Position numbers and translations under genes: made by a program | Part shown: piece after piece, positions 1 through 8,608 of the stretch | Layout of the letters: the number at the start of each line of letters is the position of its first letter | Position numbering within the stretch: the stretch's first letter is position 1 | Notes under the pieces: generated by a model | Databases searched by the model: none | What the model was told of the DNA's origin: nothing | What the model saw: only the letters and a program-made list of their open reading frames with translations | Assembly (NCBI GenBank): GCA_028291985.1 | Contig: JAQGNE010000070.1 | Location: 185,105-249,104, forward strand | Length of the DNA: 64,000 bases | Origin: Polaromonas sp. | GTDB taxonomy: Bacteria > Pseudomonadota > Gammaproteobacteria > Burkholderiales > Burkholderiaceae_C | Direction: 5' to 3'

Positions 1-832
1 GGGCGCAGGTCGCGCCCTGCTCTTTGGCCACATCCGAAATCATCAGATACGGGTTGACATGCGCCTCGACACGGCCCGGCGCATCGACGCTGGTGGAGTC
101 GATCTCGAACCAGCCCTGCGCGCTTTCGTCGCCAGTACGCCGGATGAATGCCGTACCGCGTACATCGGTGATGCTGGCCACCGGCTCCTTGGCGGCCAGC
201 CGATGGGCAATTTCGACAATTGCGCGTTCGGCATTGCCGTACAGCAGCAGATCGCATTTGGAATCGACCACCACGCTGCGGCGCACCTTGTCGGACCAGT
301 AGTCGTAATGCGCGATGCGGCGCAGTGAACCTTCAATGCCGCCCAGCACGATGGGCACGTCCTTGTAGGCCTCGCGGCAACGCTGCGAATAAACCAGCGC
401 AGCGCGATCGGGGCGCTTGCCACCAATGTCACCGGGGGTGTAGGCGTCATCGCTGCGGATCTTGTGATCAGCCGTATAACGGTTGATCATGGAATCCATG
501 TTGCCGGCAGTGACACCAAAAAACAGATTCGGCTTGCCCAGCAGCTTGAAGGGCTCGGCACTTTGCCAGTCAGGCTGGGCAAGGATGCCGACCCGAAAGC
601 CCTGCGCTTCCAGCATGCGGCCAATCACCGCCATGCCGAAGCTCGGGTGGTCTACATACGCATCGCCGGTGACGATGATGATGTCGCAACTGTCCCATCC
701 CAGCGCGTCCATCTCGCCTCGGGTGGTGGGCAAAAATTTGGCCGTGCCAAAGCGTGCCGCCCAGTATTTGCGGTAACTGGTGAGCGGCTTGGCGGCGCGT
801 GTGAAAAAGGAGACGTCTAGAGGAGCGTTCAT
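1..832 (-). CDS. ygiQ: YgiQ family radical SAM protein, N-terminal part (runs off the window)
   Basis: The minus strand is open from an ATG at 832 to the window edge, giving about 277 residues of a YgiQ/UPF0313 protein. It begins [20 protein letters not shown] and contains family segments such as [20 protein letters not shown] and [19 protein letters not shown]. In this family the N-terminal B12-binding-like domain comes first and the CxxxCxxC radical SAM motif lies further on, outside the window, so the iron-sulfur site cannot be checked. The biological role of YgiQ is not established. It is transcribed divergently from the ExeA-like gene, with about 124 bp between the starts. A small CTTTCG/CGAAAG hairpin lies in that gap near 877-895. 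Confidence 0.9.
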   Translation of the reverse strand, partial: MNAPLDVSFFTRAAKPLTSYRKYWAARFGTAKFLPTTRGEMDALGWDSCDIIIVTGDAYVDHPSFGMAVIGRMLEAQGFRVGILAQPDWQSAEPFKLLGKPNLFFGVTAGNMDSMINRYTADHKIRSDDAYTPGDIGGKRPDRAALVYSQRCREAYKDVPIVLGGIEGSLRRIAHYDYWSDKVRRSVVVDSKCDLLLYGNAERAIVEIAHRLAAKEPVASITDVRGTAFIRRTGDESAQGWFEIDSTSVDAPGRVEAHVNPYLMISDVAKEQGATCA

Positions 833-956
833 GGCAGGCTGGGTAACCCTCTAGTGTAAGGTTTGGGGCTTTCGCGGTTCCCGAAAGGGGCATAGCCGCT
901 TTTGGCGCAGATTGCGCTGCTTTCAGACGCCAAGCGGTTTAACTTATCCTCAACCC

Positions 957-2804
957 ATGTACGCCCCCTTTTTCGGCCTGAGCCAGGAACCGTTTTCGAT
1001 AGCGCCAGACCCGCGTTACCTGTTTATGAGCGACCGGCATCGCGAAGCGCTGGCGCACCTGCTCTATGGGCTTCGCGGTGGCGGCGGCTTTGTGCTGCTC
1101 AGCGGTGAAGTCGGCACCGGCAAGACGACGGTTTGCCGCTGTTTTCTGGAGCAGGTGCCGCCCAACTGCAATGTGGCTTATATCTTCAACCCCAAGCTGT
1201 CCTCGCGCGAACTGCTGCGCACGATTTGCGACGAGTTTCATATCGAGTTGCCGGCATCGGCTGCCAGCGCCAAAGACTTCATCGACCCGCTGAACCAGTT
1301 TCTGTTGCGCGAGCATGCCGCCGGAAAAAGCAATGTGCTGGTTATTGACGAGGCGCAGAACCTGTCTGCCAGCGTGCTGGAGCAGCTGCGCTTGCTGACC
1401 AATCTTGAAACCAATGAGCGCAAGCTGCTGCAGATTGTGCTGATCGGCCAGCCCGAGCTGCGCCAGATGCTGGCGCTGCCGCAACTGGAGCAACTGGCGC
1501 AGCGCGTGACTGCACGTTTTCACCTGGACGCGCTGTCGCTGCCGGAAACCGCGCACTATATTGCGCACCGGCTGGCAGTTGCCGGCTTGAAAGGCGCTTC
1601 GCCGTTCGACAGCAAGGCGGTGGCGCGGGTACACAAGCTGTCGCGAGGCGTGCCGCGCCGCATCAACCTGCTCTGCGACCGTGCCATGCTGGGCGCTTAT
1701 GCAGCGTCCACCGCGCACATAAGTCGACGCATCGTGGACAAGGCCGCGCTAGAGGTTTTTGGGCCCGTCATCAAAACCGCTTTCGGCTCTGCAGGCACCG
1801 TGAGCGGCATCGAGCCGCGTCCGGCCCGCGTCTTTGCCCGCCTGCAAGCGAAATTGGCCGGGAAGACCGAGCCAAGGGGACAGGCCGCCACGGGCTCGGC
1901 GGGCGCAAGATGGGCGGTTGCAGTCACGGGGTTGCTGGTGGTGTCGGCGCTGGTGTGGCTGGTGCAAACACAGGCGGGCAAAAGCGAAAAAGACACGTCA
2001 GCAGCGGACAAAAGCACGCCTGCGGCCGGCGCGGCAGTCGACGCGGGCCCTGCGACAGCGGCCTCGTCGTCATCGGCCCGCACGGCAGCTGCACCGTCGG
2101 CAGACCCGGCTCCTGCAGCTGTGGCCGGGCCGGCAGTGTCTGCGGTACCTGCCCTGTCCGCTGATGTGCTGGCCGCGCTTGCCCGTGCGCCTGCCGACAA
2201 GAATTCCGCCTGGCAGACCGTCGGTGAGGCATGGGGCCTGACGCTGGTCAGGGACGAGCCCTGTGAAGCAGCACGCCAGCAGCGGGTCTATTGCTTTTCC
2301 GCGGACAACATGCCGATGTCCCTGATACGCGAGCTGGACCGGCCCGGCATCATTACCCTGGCAACCAAAGGCCAGCCCGGCGGTTTTGCCGTGCTGACAG
2401 GCCTTGCCGGTCAGCAGGCGGTGCTCCGGATCGGCAGCGAAACCCATACCGTATCGCTCGGGACGCTGGCCGACCTGTGGCAGGGAGACTTTTCGACCCT
2501 GCGACGCGCGCCTGAAGACATGGTTGACCACTCTGTCAATGCGTCCGGGCGCCCATCGCCAGCCTGGCTCGCCGCCCGCCTCGAAAAAATCCCGGGCACG
2601 CCGCCTGTGAAACCATTGCCGGGGGACATGAGCAGCCAGCAGCCCCTTCAGTCAGCGCTTCGTCATCGAATCAACAGCTTTCAAATGGCCCACGGCCTGG
2701 CTGCCGATGGCGTGGCAGGCCCGCTGACCCTAATGCAGCTCAACCGCGCCACTGGTGTGGCTGAGCCCCGCCTGAGCTCACCTCCGGGTCGGGTGAATCC
2801 TTGA
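957..2804 (+). CDS. GspA/ExeA-type AAA ATPase with peptidoglycan-binding domain
   Basis: This 615-residue protein starts MYAPFFGLSQEPFSIAPDP, a signature of the GspA/ExeA family. An upstream in-frame ATG exists, but homology begins at 957. The AAA domain has Walker A GEVGTGKTT (about residues 50-58) and Walker B NVLVIDEAQ (about 126-134). A single membrane segment follows near residues 318-337, then an Ala/Pro-rich linker and a C-terminal PG_binding_1 domain (about 566-605, FQMAHGLAADGVAGPLTL). Known GspA proteins couple ATP hydrolysis to passing the type II secretin through peptidoglycan. The gene is followed 21 bp later by its usual partner GspB. No other type II secretion gene is in the window, so the complex it serves (T2SS or a type IV pilus-like system) is not shown. 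Confidence 0.93.
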   Translation: MYAPFFGLSQEPFSIAPDPRYLFMSDRHREALAHLLYGLRGGGGFVLLSGEVGTGKTTVCRCFLEQVPPNCNVAYIFNPKLSSRELLRTICDEFHIELPASAASAKDFIDPLNQFLLREHAAGKSNVLVIDEAQNLSASVLEQLRLLTNLETNERKLLQIVLIGQPELRQMLALPQLEQLAQRVTARFHLDALSLPETAHYIAHRLAVAGLKGASPFDSKAVARVHKLSRGVPRRINLLCDRAMLGAYAASTAHISRRIVDKAALEVFGPVIKTAFGSAGTVSGIEPRPARVFARLQAKLAGKTEPRGQAATGSAGARWAVAVTGLLVVSALVWLVQTQAGKSEKDTSAADKSTPAAGAAVDAGPATAASSSSARTAAAPSADPAPAAVAGPAVSAVPALSADVLAALARAPADKNSAWQTVGEAWGLTLVRDEPCEAARQQRVYCFSADNMPMSLIRELDRPGIITLATKGQPGGFAVLTGLAGQQAVLRIGSETHTVSLGTLADLWQGDFSTLRRAPEDMVDHSVNASGRPSPAWLAARLEKIPGTPPVKPLPGDMSSQQPLQSALRHRINSFQMAHGLAADGVAGPLTLMQLNRATGVAEPRLSSPPGRVNP

Positions 2805-2825
2805 TCGACATCGCCCGCCATCCCC

Positions 2826-3692
2826 ATGTCCTACATTCTTGACGCCCTCAAAAAAGCAGATGCCGAGCGTGAGCGCGGACATGTGCCCGGCCTGCATACG
2901 CAGCCGGCTCAAACCCTGCACGTGCCCGGCACAGCCGGTCGGCGAAGCGCACCCTGGCTTATTGCAGCGACCCTGGCGGCTGCGCTGGCGGCCGGGGCAT
3001 GGTGGTGGTGGCAGTCACAAGACGCTGACAGGACACGCAGCGTAGCTGTGCTGGCCGAAAAGCCTGCAGCTCCGCCGGGATCGGCCGCACCTGCAACGGC
3101 TCCGTCAGTGCTGGCGAGCAGCCCCGAGGCGGCATCTGCAGCGGTGGTTGAAAAGCCGGCAGGTGCGGCGTCTGTAACCCGATCAACGACCGCCACCGTA
3201 ACCCCATCCGCGCCAGAGCCGGCCGCACCGGAACAACATCCTGCTGCTGCGCCCGGCAGGGGCGACCGTCCGCGCGCGCAGATGGCGCCCGCCCAGGTGG
3301 TGCCCACCCCGGCCCGGCCGCCAGCAGAAATGCCAGCCATACGCCCCCCACTGCCCCGGCCGCCACCCGTAAAAGCAGCTGCGGCAGACCCATCACCAGC
3401 GCGGGTTCAACCACCTTCCGCGCGACCCCCTTCCAGGCCGCAAGTCGAAGAGCCTAAGGGCGCCCGACTCCCGGCCCTGGCTGAATTGCCGCAAGAGGTG
3501 CGCCAGACGCTTCCCAAACTGTCGATCAGTGGCGCCACCTATTCTGACAACCCGGCCTGGCGCATGGTCATCATCAATGGGCAAGTTTTCAGAGAAGGCG
3601 AAAAACCGAGCGCTGACCTGACGCTGGAACAGATCAGGCCCAAGGCGGCCGTGCTGAACTACAAGGGCCAGCGCTATACCGTGAGCTATTGA
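2826..3692 (+). CDS. GspB-like protein (T2SSB domain)
   Basis: A 288-residue protein starting MSYILDALKKADAERERGHV, the characteristic cytoplasmic N-terminus of GspB/ExeB-like proteins. One membrane helix follows at about residues 40-62 (ends in WWWWQ), then a long Pro/Ala-rich periplasmic linker. The compact C-terminal T2SSB domain spans about residues 228-288 and includes ISGATYSDNPAWRMVIING and GEKPSADLTLEQIRPKAAV. In the known GspAB complex GspB anchors and stabilises GspA. The spacing of 21 bp from the ATPase gene indicates one operon. The linker has the low complexity expected of a wall-spanning tether. Confidence 0.9.
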   Translation: MSYILDALKKADAERERGHVPGLHTQPAQTLHVPGTAGRRSAPWLIAATLAAALAAGAWWWWQSQDADRTRSVAVLAEKPAAPPGSAAPATAPSVLASSPEAASAAVVEKPAGAASVTRSTTATVTPSAPEPAAPEQHPAAAPGRGDRPRAQMAPAQVVPTPARPPAEMPAIRPPLPRPPPVKAAAADPSPARVQPPSARPPSRPQVEEPKGARLPALAELPQEVRQTLPKLSISGATYSDNPAWRMVIINGQVFREGEKPSADLTLEQIRPKAAVLNYKGQRYTVSY

Positions 3693-3764
3693 GGCTCATC
3701 AGCCGTTTTCAGGCAATGCTGGCGCGAGCCGGAGGCATGGCCCGCCCGCGCTTCAATGGCGGCC

Positions 3765-4244
3765 CTAGTTTCTGATCGTCATCTGTCCGCGCAGCTCGCC
3801 GCCAGGATGCGCTGCCGTATGTATGTTGGCGTACCACAAACCCGCCATCAGATCGCCGACCTGGGTGGGTGTCAGCGTGGCGCTGCCTTCCATCGGGCTG
3901 GCCATGGTGCCGGACCAGGGCAACACCACCCCTGCATTGGCGCCGACGCCTGCCGGCCCATGGAAATGCCCTGCCGTCGCCGGGCCGCTCAAGCCGGTGT
4001 AGTTGACTTTCCAGCGCAGCAGGTTGGTGTCCCGGTTCAGCACAGCGTCCACGGTGCCGCCACCGGTTCGGCTATTGGGCGGTACTTCATTCGCGCCGCG
4101 CAGTTGCGTGCTCAGCGCCACCAGATTCGATGATTTGGCAGTCTCTTTCGTACCGCAAGCGCCCAATGTCACCAGCGTGGCAACGGTGACAGTGGCAAGG
4201 CAAGCGCGGCTGATTTGGCGGCGGTTCAATGCTGCAAGGGCCAT
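3765..4244 (-). CDS. CHRD-domain lipoprotein
   Basis: The start chosen is the ATG at 4244, preceded by GGAG, giving 159 residues. The N-terminus is a lipoprotein signal with lipobox LGAC (LVTLGACGTK). The mature part is a CHRD domain: LSTQLRGANEVPPNSRTGGG near its start, then TAGHFHGPAGVGANAGVVLP, and WYANIHTAAHPGGELRGQMT near the end. CHRD domains were named from chordin and occur in bacterial exported proteins of unknown function. The His and Gly residues of the HFHGPA and NIHTAAHPGGEIRG type are conserved. It stands alone, convergent with the GspB-like gene and divergent from two small lipoproteins. A longer in-frame extension upstream has no family similarity and is unlikely to be translated. 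Confidence 0.88.
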   Translation of the reverse strand: MALAALNRRQISRACLATVTVATLVTLGACGTKETAKSSNLVALSTQLRGANEVPPNSRTGGGTVDAVLNRDTNLLRWKVNYTGLSGPATAGHFHGPAGVGANAGVVLPWSGTMASPMEGSATLTPTQVGDLMAGLWYANIHTAAHPGGELRGQMTIRN

Positions 4245-4529
4245 GCGAATCTCCAGAGGTGAAAGACGACATTGTTGACGAAAGGCACAGGCAAAGGCGT
4301 GGGACAAATCCGACTTCTCTGAGGTGGCCCGAGAGGCGCTGCCAGCCACGCACACATGTGCCATGACAGCCTCAACGCGAGCAACCGCTGGAATGGGCAG
4401 CTGATGTAGGCCGAGACCGCAACCGGCCTGCCCGCAACGTAAGTTCGTCAGGCCAGGCTTAATATGCAAGCACAGTGGGCATGTCTGCCGATTCGCCCGC
4501 TGGCTACGACCTACCCAAGAGGAGATCTC

Positions 4530-4751
4530 ATGAACCCGATGCTGCAACTGAGCGCGCTTTGTGTGTGTGCGAGTTTCCTGCTGACAGGATGTCCGGACGC
4601 CAAGACACCGGTACCTCCCAAGGTCCCGCAGCCCAAGGCCTCCATGCTGGAGCCAGCGTCGACGACAGTGGCGATGACTGAGCGCCAGCCTTCGGGCAAC
4701 ACCATGGCTCGTGGGCCCATGTACGCAGCCGACCGGATGTCGCCGCAGTGA
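4530..4751 (+). CDS. Small lipoprotein, function unknown
   Basis: A 73-residue protein starting at ATG 4530, with AGAGGAG a few bases upstream. The signal sequence MNPMLQLSALCVCASFLL ends in lipobox LLTGC, so it should be lipid-anchored. The mature part is short, polar and Pro/Met-rich, with no domain I recognise. The stop codon TGA at 4749-4751 overlaps the GTG start of the next lipoprotein gene, which suggests translational coupling. Confidence 0.65.
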   Translation: MNPMLQLSALCVCASFLLTGCPDAKTPVPPKVPQPKASMLEPASTTVAMTERQPSGNTMARGPMYAADRMSPQ

Positions 4752-5095
4752 GGCTCCATCTGTCTCGGGTTCGCACAGGATTGCCGGGCTACCTGGCAGC
4801 AGCTTTGGTCGGGCTGATAGCCGTAGCCGGCTGCGCCCCTGCCGCGCCTTCACGCGGGCCGTCCGGTCGGGTGATGCTGATCGGCGGCGAAGGTTACATC
4901 GTGGAGCAGCTGACCGCCGGCACCTGGACGGCAACCGCAGTCGACAACCGGCAGCCCGCCGTTCAGCCCGCCACCAGATCGGCGCTGCTGGACGCCATTG
5001 AAGCAGCGTCAGGCTGCAAGGTCAGCGACAGCGACTATTCGCAAGGCGGCCAGCAGCTCGATGCACAGGTTAACTGCCCAGGGCCTGCCAACTAG
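4748..5095 (+). CDS. Putative lipoprotein, function unknown
   Basis: A 115-residue protein read from GTG 4748, which overlaps the stop of the previous gene as GTGA. A hydrophobic signal (LAAALVGLIAVAGC) ends in a lipobox-like AGC at about residue 29. The mature part includes a GGEGYIVEQLTAGTWTATAV segment and two Cys residues (SGCKVSDSDYSQGG and VNCPGPAN) that could form a disulfide in the periplasm. It resembles short conserved lipoproteins of Burkholderiales, but I do not recognise a named family. A GTG start with coupling to the upstream gene is the only start consistent with the full signal peptide. Confidence 0.65.
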   Translation: MRLHLSRVRTGLPGYLAAALVGLIAVAGCAPAAPSRGPSGRVMLIGGEGYIVEQLTAGTWTATAVDNRQPAVQPATRSALLDAIEAASGCKVSDSDYSQGGQQLDAQVNCPGPAN

Positions 5096-5112
5096 CCCCC
5101 CGGCGGATGGCA

Positions 5113-5140
5113 TAAAAAAAGGCAGCACCGCAGTGCCGCC
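5113..5140 (-). terminator. Rho-independent terminator after the DUF2383 gene
   Basis: Read on the minus strand, an 8-bp stem (GGCGGCAC / GTGCTGCC, with one G-U pair) with a TGCG loop is followed directly by seven T. It lies about 29 bp past the stop of the gene at 5169-6155. Confidence 0.8.
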
Positions 5141-5168
5141 CTGTTGGCCTTAGCTGTTTACCAAGCCG

Positions 5169-6155
5169 TCACGAGCTTTGCGCGCGGTGCGCATCACGCA
5201 CTGCCTTGATCTGGTCATGGTTGCGCTGAACACCTTCTTGCTGACGCGTCACAACCGCCATCACATCTGCCGGAAGGTTCCGCTTGAGTGCCTTGCGGTA
5301 GCGCGCCAGGGCTGCGTCTTCGCCGCGCTCACACTCATCGAGCATCGCCTGCGTGCTGTGGCCGCTCAGGGTGCCCTTGACCGACACCCAGCCGCGGTGC
5401 ATGGCGCCGGCAACCGTGCCGCCGTCATCGGTCTCGCCGCCATACTGACGGATCAGGTTTTGCAGCTCCAGCCCGCCTGAACGGCAATCTTCGGCCCTGC
5501 GGCTGAGCAGCGACTTGACATCGGTTTCCTGGGCGTACCCGGCACATTCCCTGAAGCCGTATTCCCCATCGCGGCAGCACTCCAGCAGGTCATTGAGCGT
5601 GTCGACTACATCATCCTTGTCCAAGGTGCCGGTGCTGTTCCTGGAGGTGGCGCCCATACCATCGCTGCTTCCATAGCTGGCGCTCTGGCCCTGGCTGTTG
5701 TCTACCCGGTCCCACGCAGCGCGGCTTGCCGCACTGGCCTCAGGCCAGCTGAGCGCGGAGGTTTCACGCCGTGACTCCCAGTTTGTGGCCATGCTGGGTT
5801 CGGCGTCGGAAAATCTGCCACCATATTCGCTGGGCCCATGCATGCCCATGCGATAGGCTGGCGCATAGTCTTCGTAGGCGCGGCCTTGCTGGTAGTAGGG
5901 CTCCTTGTCATAGCTTGACTTCCAGTAGGCCTCTTCAGCCGTTGGGTTGATCGCCTCTGCCGCTGCCTTGCCCCCCATCCCACCGGCTACCGCGCCGATC
6001 ACAGCGCCAACGACCGCGCCAACCGGCCCAGCAATCACCCCTGCAGCTGCGCCCGCGGCCGCGCCGCCTGCCGCCGCGCCGATGCCGGTCCCAACCGGGT
6101 GGGAACCGGGCTCCTTGCTGATGGGGTCGAGATTCAGGTTGTTGTCTGTTGGCAT
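5169..6155 (-). CDS. Glycine-zipper plus PA2169-type four-helix-bundle (DUF2383) protein
   Basis: A 328-residue protein with two parts. Residues about 22-65 are a glycine-zipper-like, Ala/Gly-rich segment (GIGAAAGGAAAGAAAGVIAG and GAVVGAVIGAVAGGMGGKAA). Residues about 180-325 match the PA2169/DUF2383 family, a ferritin-like four-helix bundle, with DDVVDTLNDLLECCRDGEYG, AEDCRSGGLELQNLIRQYGG and LDECERGEDAALARYRKALK. The middle (about 75-170) is polar, Ser/Tyr/Glu-rich and probably disordered. DUF2383 proteins are linked to stress or stationary-phase expression, but the activity is unknown. The glycine zipper suggests membrane contact, although no cleavable signal is visible. The gene stands alone and ends in a good terminator. 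Confidence 0.82.
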   Translation of the reverse strand: MPTDNNLNLDPISKEPGSHPVGTGIGAAAGGAAAGAAAGVIAGPVGAVVGAVIGAVAGGMGGKAAAEAINPTAEEAYWKSSYDKEPYYQQGRAYEDYAPAYRMGMHGPSEYGGRFSDAEPSMATNWESRRETSALSWPEASAASRAAWDRVDNSQGQSASYGSSDGMGATSRNSTGTLDKDDVVDTLNDLLECCRDGEYGFRECAGYAQETDVKSLLSRRAEDCRSGGLELQNLIRQYGGETDDGGTVAGAMHRGWVSVKGTLSGHSTQAMLDECERGEDAALARYRKALKRNLPADVMAVVTRQQEGVQRNHDQIKAVRDAHRAQSS

Positions 6156-6740
6156 ACGTGTTTCCTTGGGTGACGGTGAAAGATATGTGCAGGCCTGGCG
6201 CCGAGCCTTGTGCCCTGGTCACGCCAGCCGATGCTGATAACGCCGCGTTGGCAGCACATCGCTAAGGCGAAACCTCGGCCAGCTCCGCAGGCCTCAGCAT
6301 GCACCGCTAAATCCTTTAACCAAAGCTCACCCGGAGCAGTCAGGCAAACTCAAACGGCTGTGTAGGCAAGGCGCGCTATTGATCAGCACGCGCATGCGCG
6401 GACTGGGCGGTACAGCAGTCATCACTGAAGCAAGACCTCCAAGCTTGTCATGAAGCCAAAGGCCGATCCGGACGTGGTATCCGCTATTGCCGCCAGGCAG
6501 AAGTCCTGCAATGTGCTGCAGAGGCGTTTACGCCCGATTGGCAGATCAGACTGCCAGCACACAGTTTTATCAATGAAATACGGCCAAAGCCCTCACCTGA
6601 CAATGGGTATTAGCTATTAGTTGCATAGCAAAAGAGCTCTCCCGACGCGGCATTCTGTGGCCGCGTAAGAGAAACAGGGTTACCTGCCAGATCGGTTTTC
6701 GCCCTGGCCGTCCACCCGGATCGCGGCATGGTTGAGGCTG
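6156..6740. other. Intergenic region with a repeat copy, no gene seen
   Basis: About 585 bp between the DUF2383 gene (start side) and the FrnE-type gene (stop side). Short open frames here have no ribosome site or recognisable similarity. The only structured element is a two-hairpin repeat copy at 6565-6629. The promoter for the DUF2383 gene should lie just above 6155. Confidence 0.6.
6565..6629 (-). repeat. Two-hairpin interspersed repeat, copy 1
   Basis: On the minus strand the copy opens with the 17-nt hairpin GCTATGCAACTAATAGC (6629 to 6613). It continues through ACCC...GGGC pairing and ends in an A-rich stretch near 6565, matching the family consensus described in the findings. Confidence 0.7.
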
Positions 6741-7406
6741 CTATTGCGCCGCCGCAATCTGCCGAAGCGCCTGTTCAAACACTTCGGGCGGCTGTCCGCC
6801 CGATATCAGATGCCGGTCATTGATGATCACGGCCGGCACCGAGTGAATCCCGCTGTTCAGGTACAGCTGCTCCTGTTCGCGCACCTCGTTTGCAAACGCG
6901 CCGGACTCCAGCACAGCGCGCGCTTTTGCCGCATCCAGCCCGACGCTTGACGCTACCGTCACCAGCACGTCATGCGATGACGGGTTCTGGCCATCGGTGA
7001 AGTACGCGCTGAAAAGTGCAGCTTTCAAGGCCCGTTGAAGACCAGCGCCCTCGCCTGCAGCCCAGTGCAGCAGGCGGTGCGCGTCGAAGGTGTTGTAGAT
7101 GCGGCTACGGCCACCGCCGGGCTCATCCGCCATGCTGAACTTGAAGCCCAGCGCCGCGCCGCGGTCACGAATAACCTCACGGTTGGCCTGTGCCTGGGCC
7201 GGCGTGATACGGTACTTCTGCGTGATGTGTTCAGTGATATCTTGGCCCTCGGGAGCCATGTCCGGGTTCAGCTCGAAAGGCTGAAAGTGGATATCAACCG
7301 TGAGGTCCTGCACGCGCTGCACGGCTTGCTCCAGTGAACGAAGCCCGATCACGCACCAGGGGCACGCAATGTCAGACACGAAATCGATTTTGAGGGAACG
7401 GGTCAT
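6741..7406 (-). CDS. DsbA family oxidoreductase, FrnE-like
   Basis: A 221-residue thioredoxin-fold protein starting MTRSLKIDFVSDIACPWC. The redox CPWC motif is at residues 15-18, and the cis-Pro segment IHSVPAVIIND lies near residue 185. The length, the absence of a signal peptide and the C-terminal ISGGQPPEVFEQALRQI place it in the cytoplasmic FrnE/DsbA-like family (polyketide biosynthesis dithiol oxidoreductase by annotation tradition). Characterised FrnE proteins act in disulfide isomerisation and oxidative stress; the substrate here is unknown. It is a single gene. Confidence 0.9.
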   Translation of the reverse strand: MTRSLKIDFVSDIACPWCVIGLRSLEQAVQRVQDLTVDIHFQPFELNPDMAPEGQDITEHITQKYRITPAQAQANREVIRDRGAALGFKFSMADEPGGGRSRIYNTFDAHRLLHWAAGEGAGLQRALKAALFSAYFTDGQNPSSHDVLVTVASSVGLDAAKARAVLESGAFANEVREQEQLYLNSGIHSVPAVIINDRHLISGGQPPEVFEQALRQIAAAQ

Positions 7407-7694
7407 TCAGTTCTTTCCGGTAAGGTGGCAGGCCCACAGCTCAGGGCGGCGCCGAGCGCGCGCCCCAGGCAGTCTGGACGATGGCATCGCAGCCGTCATG
7501 CAGCGCGGCTTGAATTATTGAGGCACGGCGCGAATTGTGGCCACCGGCATACGCAGCCAGCCTTCGAGTAGGCACAAACCGACAGCCGATCGGGCACGCT
7601 CCTGATGACGTGGCCGGTTCGCAAGCGTGACAGTAGAGCTTGTGCCTGAGCTTGCGCTTTGGCTTCTTCCAAAAATATTCCCAGGAGAAAATTC

Positions 7695-7865
7695 ATGTCC
7701 TTCGCGCTTTACATGATCGGTTTTTTGATCTTCCTCGGCGGTCTGGTCTGGGGCGCGCTGGAGGTGGGCGTACCGCATGTCTACATCGGCATCGGCACAC
7801 TGATCCTGCTGGGCATCGGCATCTTTAGCGCCGTCAGCCGGACCCGCAGCAAAGATCCATCCTGA
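7695..7865 (+). CDS. Small membrane protein with two helices
   Basis: A 56-residue protein from ATG 7695, with AGGAG 7 bp upstream. An earlier in-frame ATG gives a charged extension that lacks support. Two hydrophobic helices (FALYMIGFLIFLGGLVWGAL and VYIGIGTLILLGIGIFSAVS) are followed by a basic tail, SRTRSKDPS. It is probably an inner-membrane protein. I do not recognise a function, though similar short two-helix proteins are common in Burkholderiales. Confidence 0.7.
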   Translation: MSFALYMIGFLIFLGGLVWGALEVGVPHVYIGIGTLILLGIGIFSAVSRTRSKDPS

Positions 7866-8032
7866 AAAGCCTTTGACCTGAGGCGCCGCCGGTCACGCTG
7901 GCCGAACTGCGGGTAGCCTGCGCGAACGCAATGGCCTGCCAACGCCAGTCTTCTTTTCAGCATGCAGGCTGTCAACGCGCTGGTCATCGCATGGCCGCAG
8001 CGCGGTATCGAGTCCATGGCGATAATCAGGCG

Positions 8033-8608
8033 ATGATTTCCAAGCCAGCGGAAAAGCGTCCGCAACCCGAATCCCTCACCGATCTTTTTGTCTCGTTTAC
8101 CTTACTGGCCCTGCAGGGTTTTGGCGGCGTGCTCGCTGTGGTGCAGCGTGAACTGGTTGAGAAAAAACGCTGGATGACACGCGATGAGTTCATTGAGGAC
8201 TGGGCGGTGGCGCAGATCATGCCCGGACCAAACGTGGTGAACCTGTCGCTCATGGTGGGTGGCCGTTACTTTGGCCTCAAGGGCGCGCTTGTAGCACTGG
8301 CCGGCATGCTGACCGTGCCGCTGGTTATCGTGCTGATGCTGGCGCTGCTGTATGCCAATTTTTCGGACCATCCCAACGTGGCTGGTGCGCTGCGCGGGAT
8401 GGGTGTGGTTGCCGCGGGTCTGATCGCAGCCACCGGCTTCAAACTGGCGGGCGCGCTGAGCAAAAACATACTGGGCTGGCGCATCTGCCTGGCCTTGATC
8501 GTGCCGGTGTTTGTGGCGATTGCGCTGCTCAGGCTGCCGCTGGCCTGGGTACTGTTGGTGCTGGGAGGCATCGGCTGCGTGGTGGCTTTCAAAAGGCTCA
8601 AGCCATGA
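8033..8608 (+). CDS. chrA: Chromate transporter, first half (CHR family)
   Basis: A 191-residue membrane protein from ATG 8033, starting MISKPAEKRPQPESLTDLFV. It has the CHR hallmarks: FGGVLAVVQRELVEKKRWM (FGG...E motif), then EFIEDWAVAQIMPGPNVVNL (PGP motif). About five hydrophobic segments follow. Short-chain CHR proteins work as pairs of homologous halves with opposite topology, and the second half is the next gene. The overlap with that gene is ATGA. The pair should export chromate or act on a related oxyanion. Confidence 0.9.
   Translation: MISKPAEKRPQPESLTDLFVSFTLLALQGFGGVLAVVQRELVEKKRWMTRDEFIEDWAVAQIMPGPNVVNLSLMVGGRYFGLKGALVALAGMLTVPLVIVLMLALLYANFSDHPNVAGALRGMGVVAAGLIAATGFKLAGALSKNILGWRICLALIVPVFVAIALLRLPLAWVLLVLGGIGCVVAFKRLKP

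Noticed and set aside
6450..6620. Short plus-strand frame starting MKPKADPDVVSAIAARQ
   Set aside because: It has no ribosome site or recognisable homologue, and it runs into the repeat copy.
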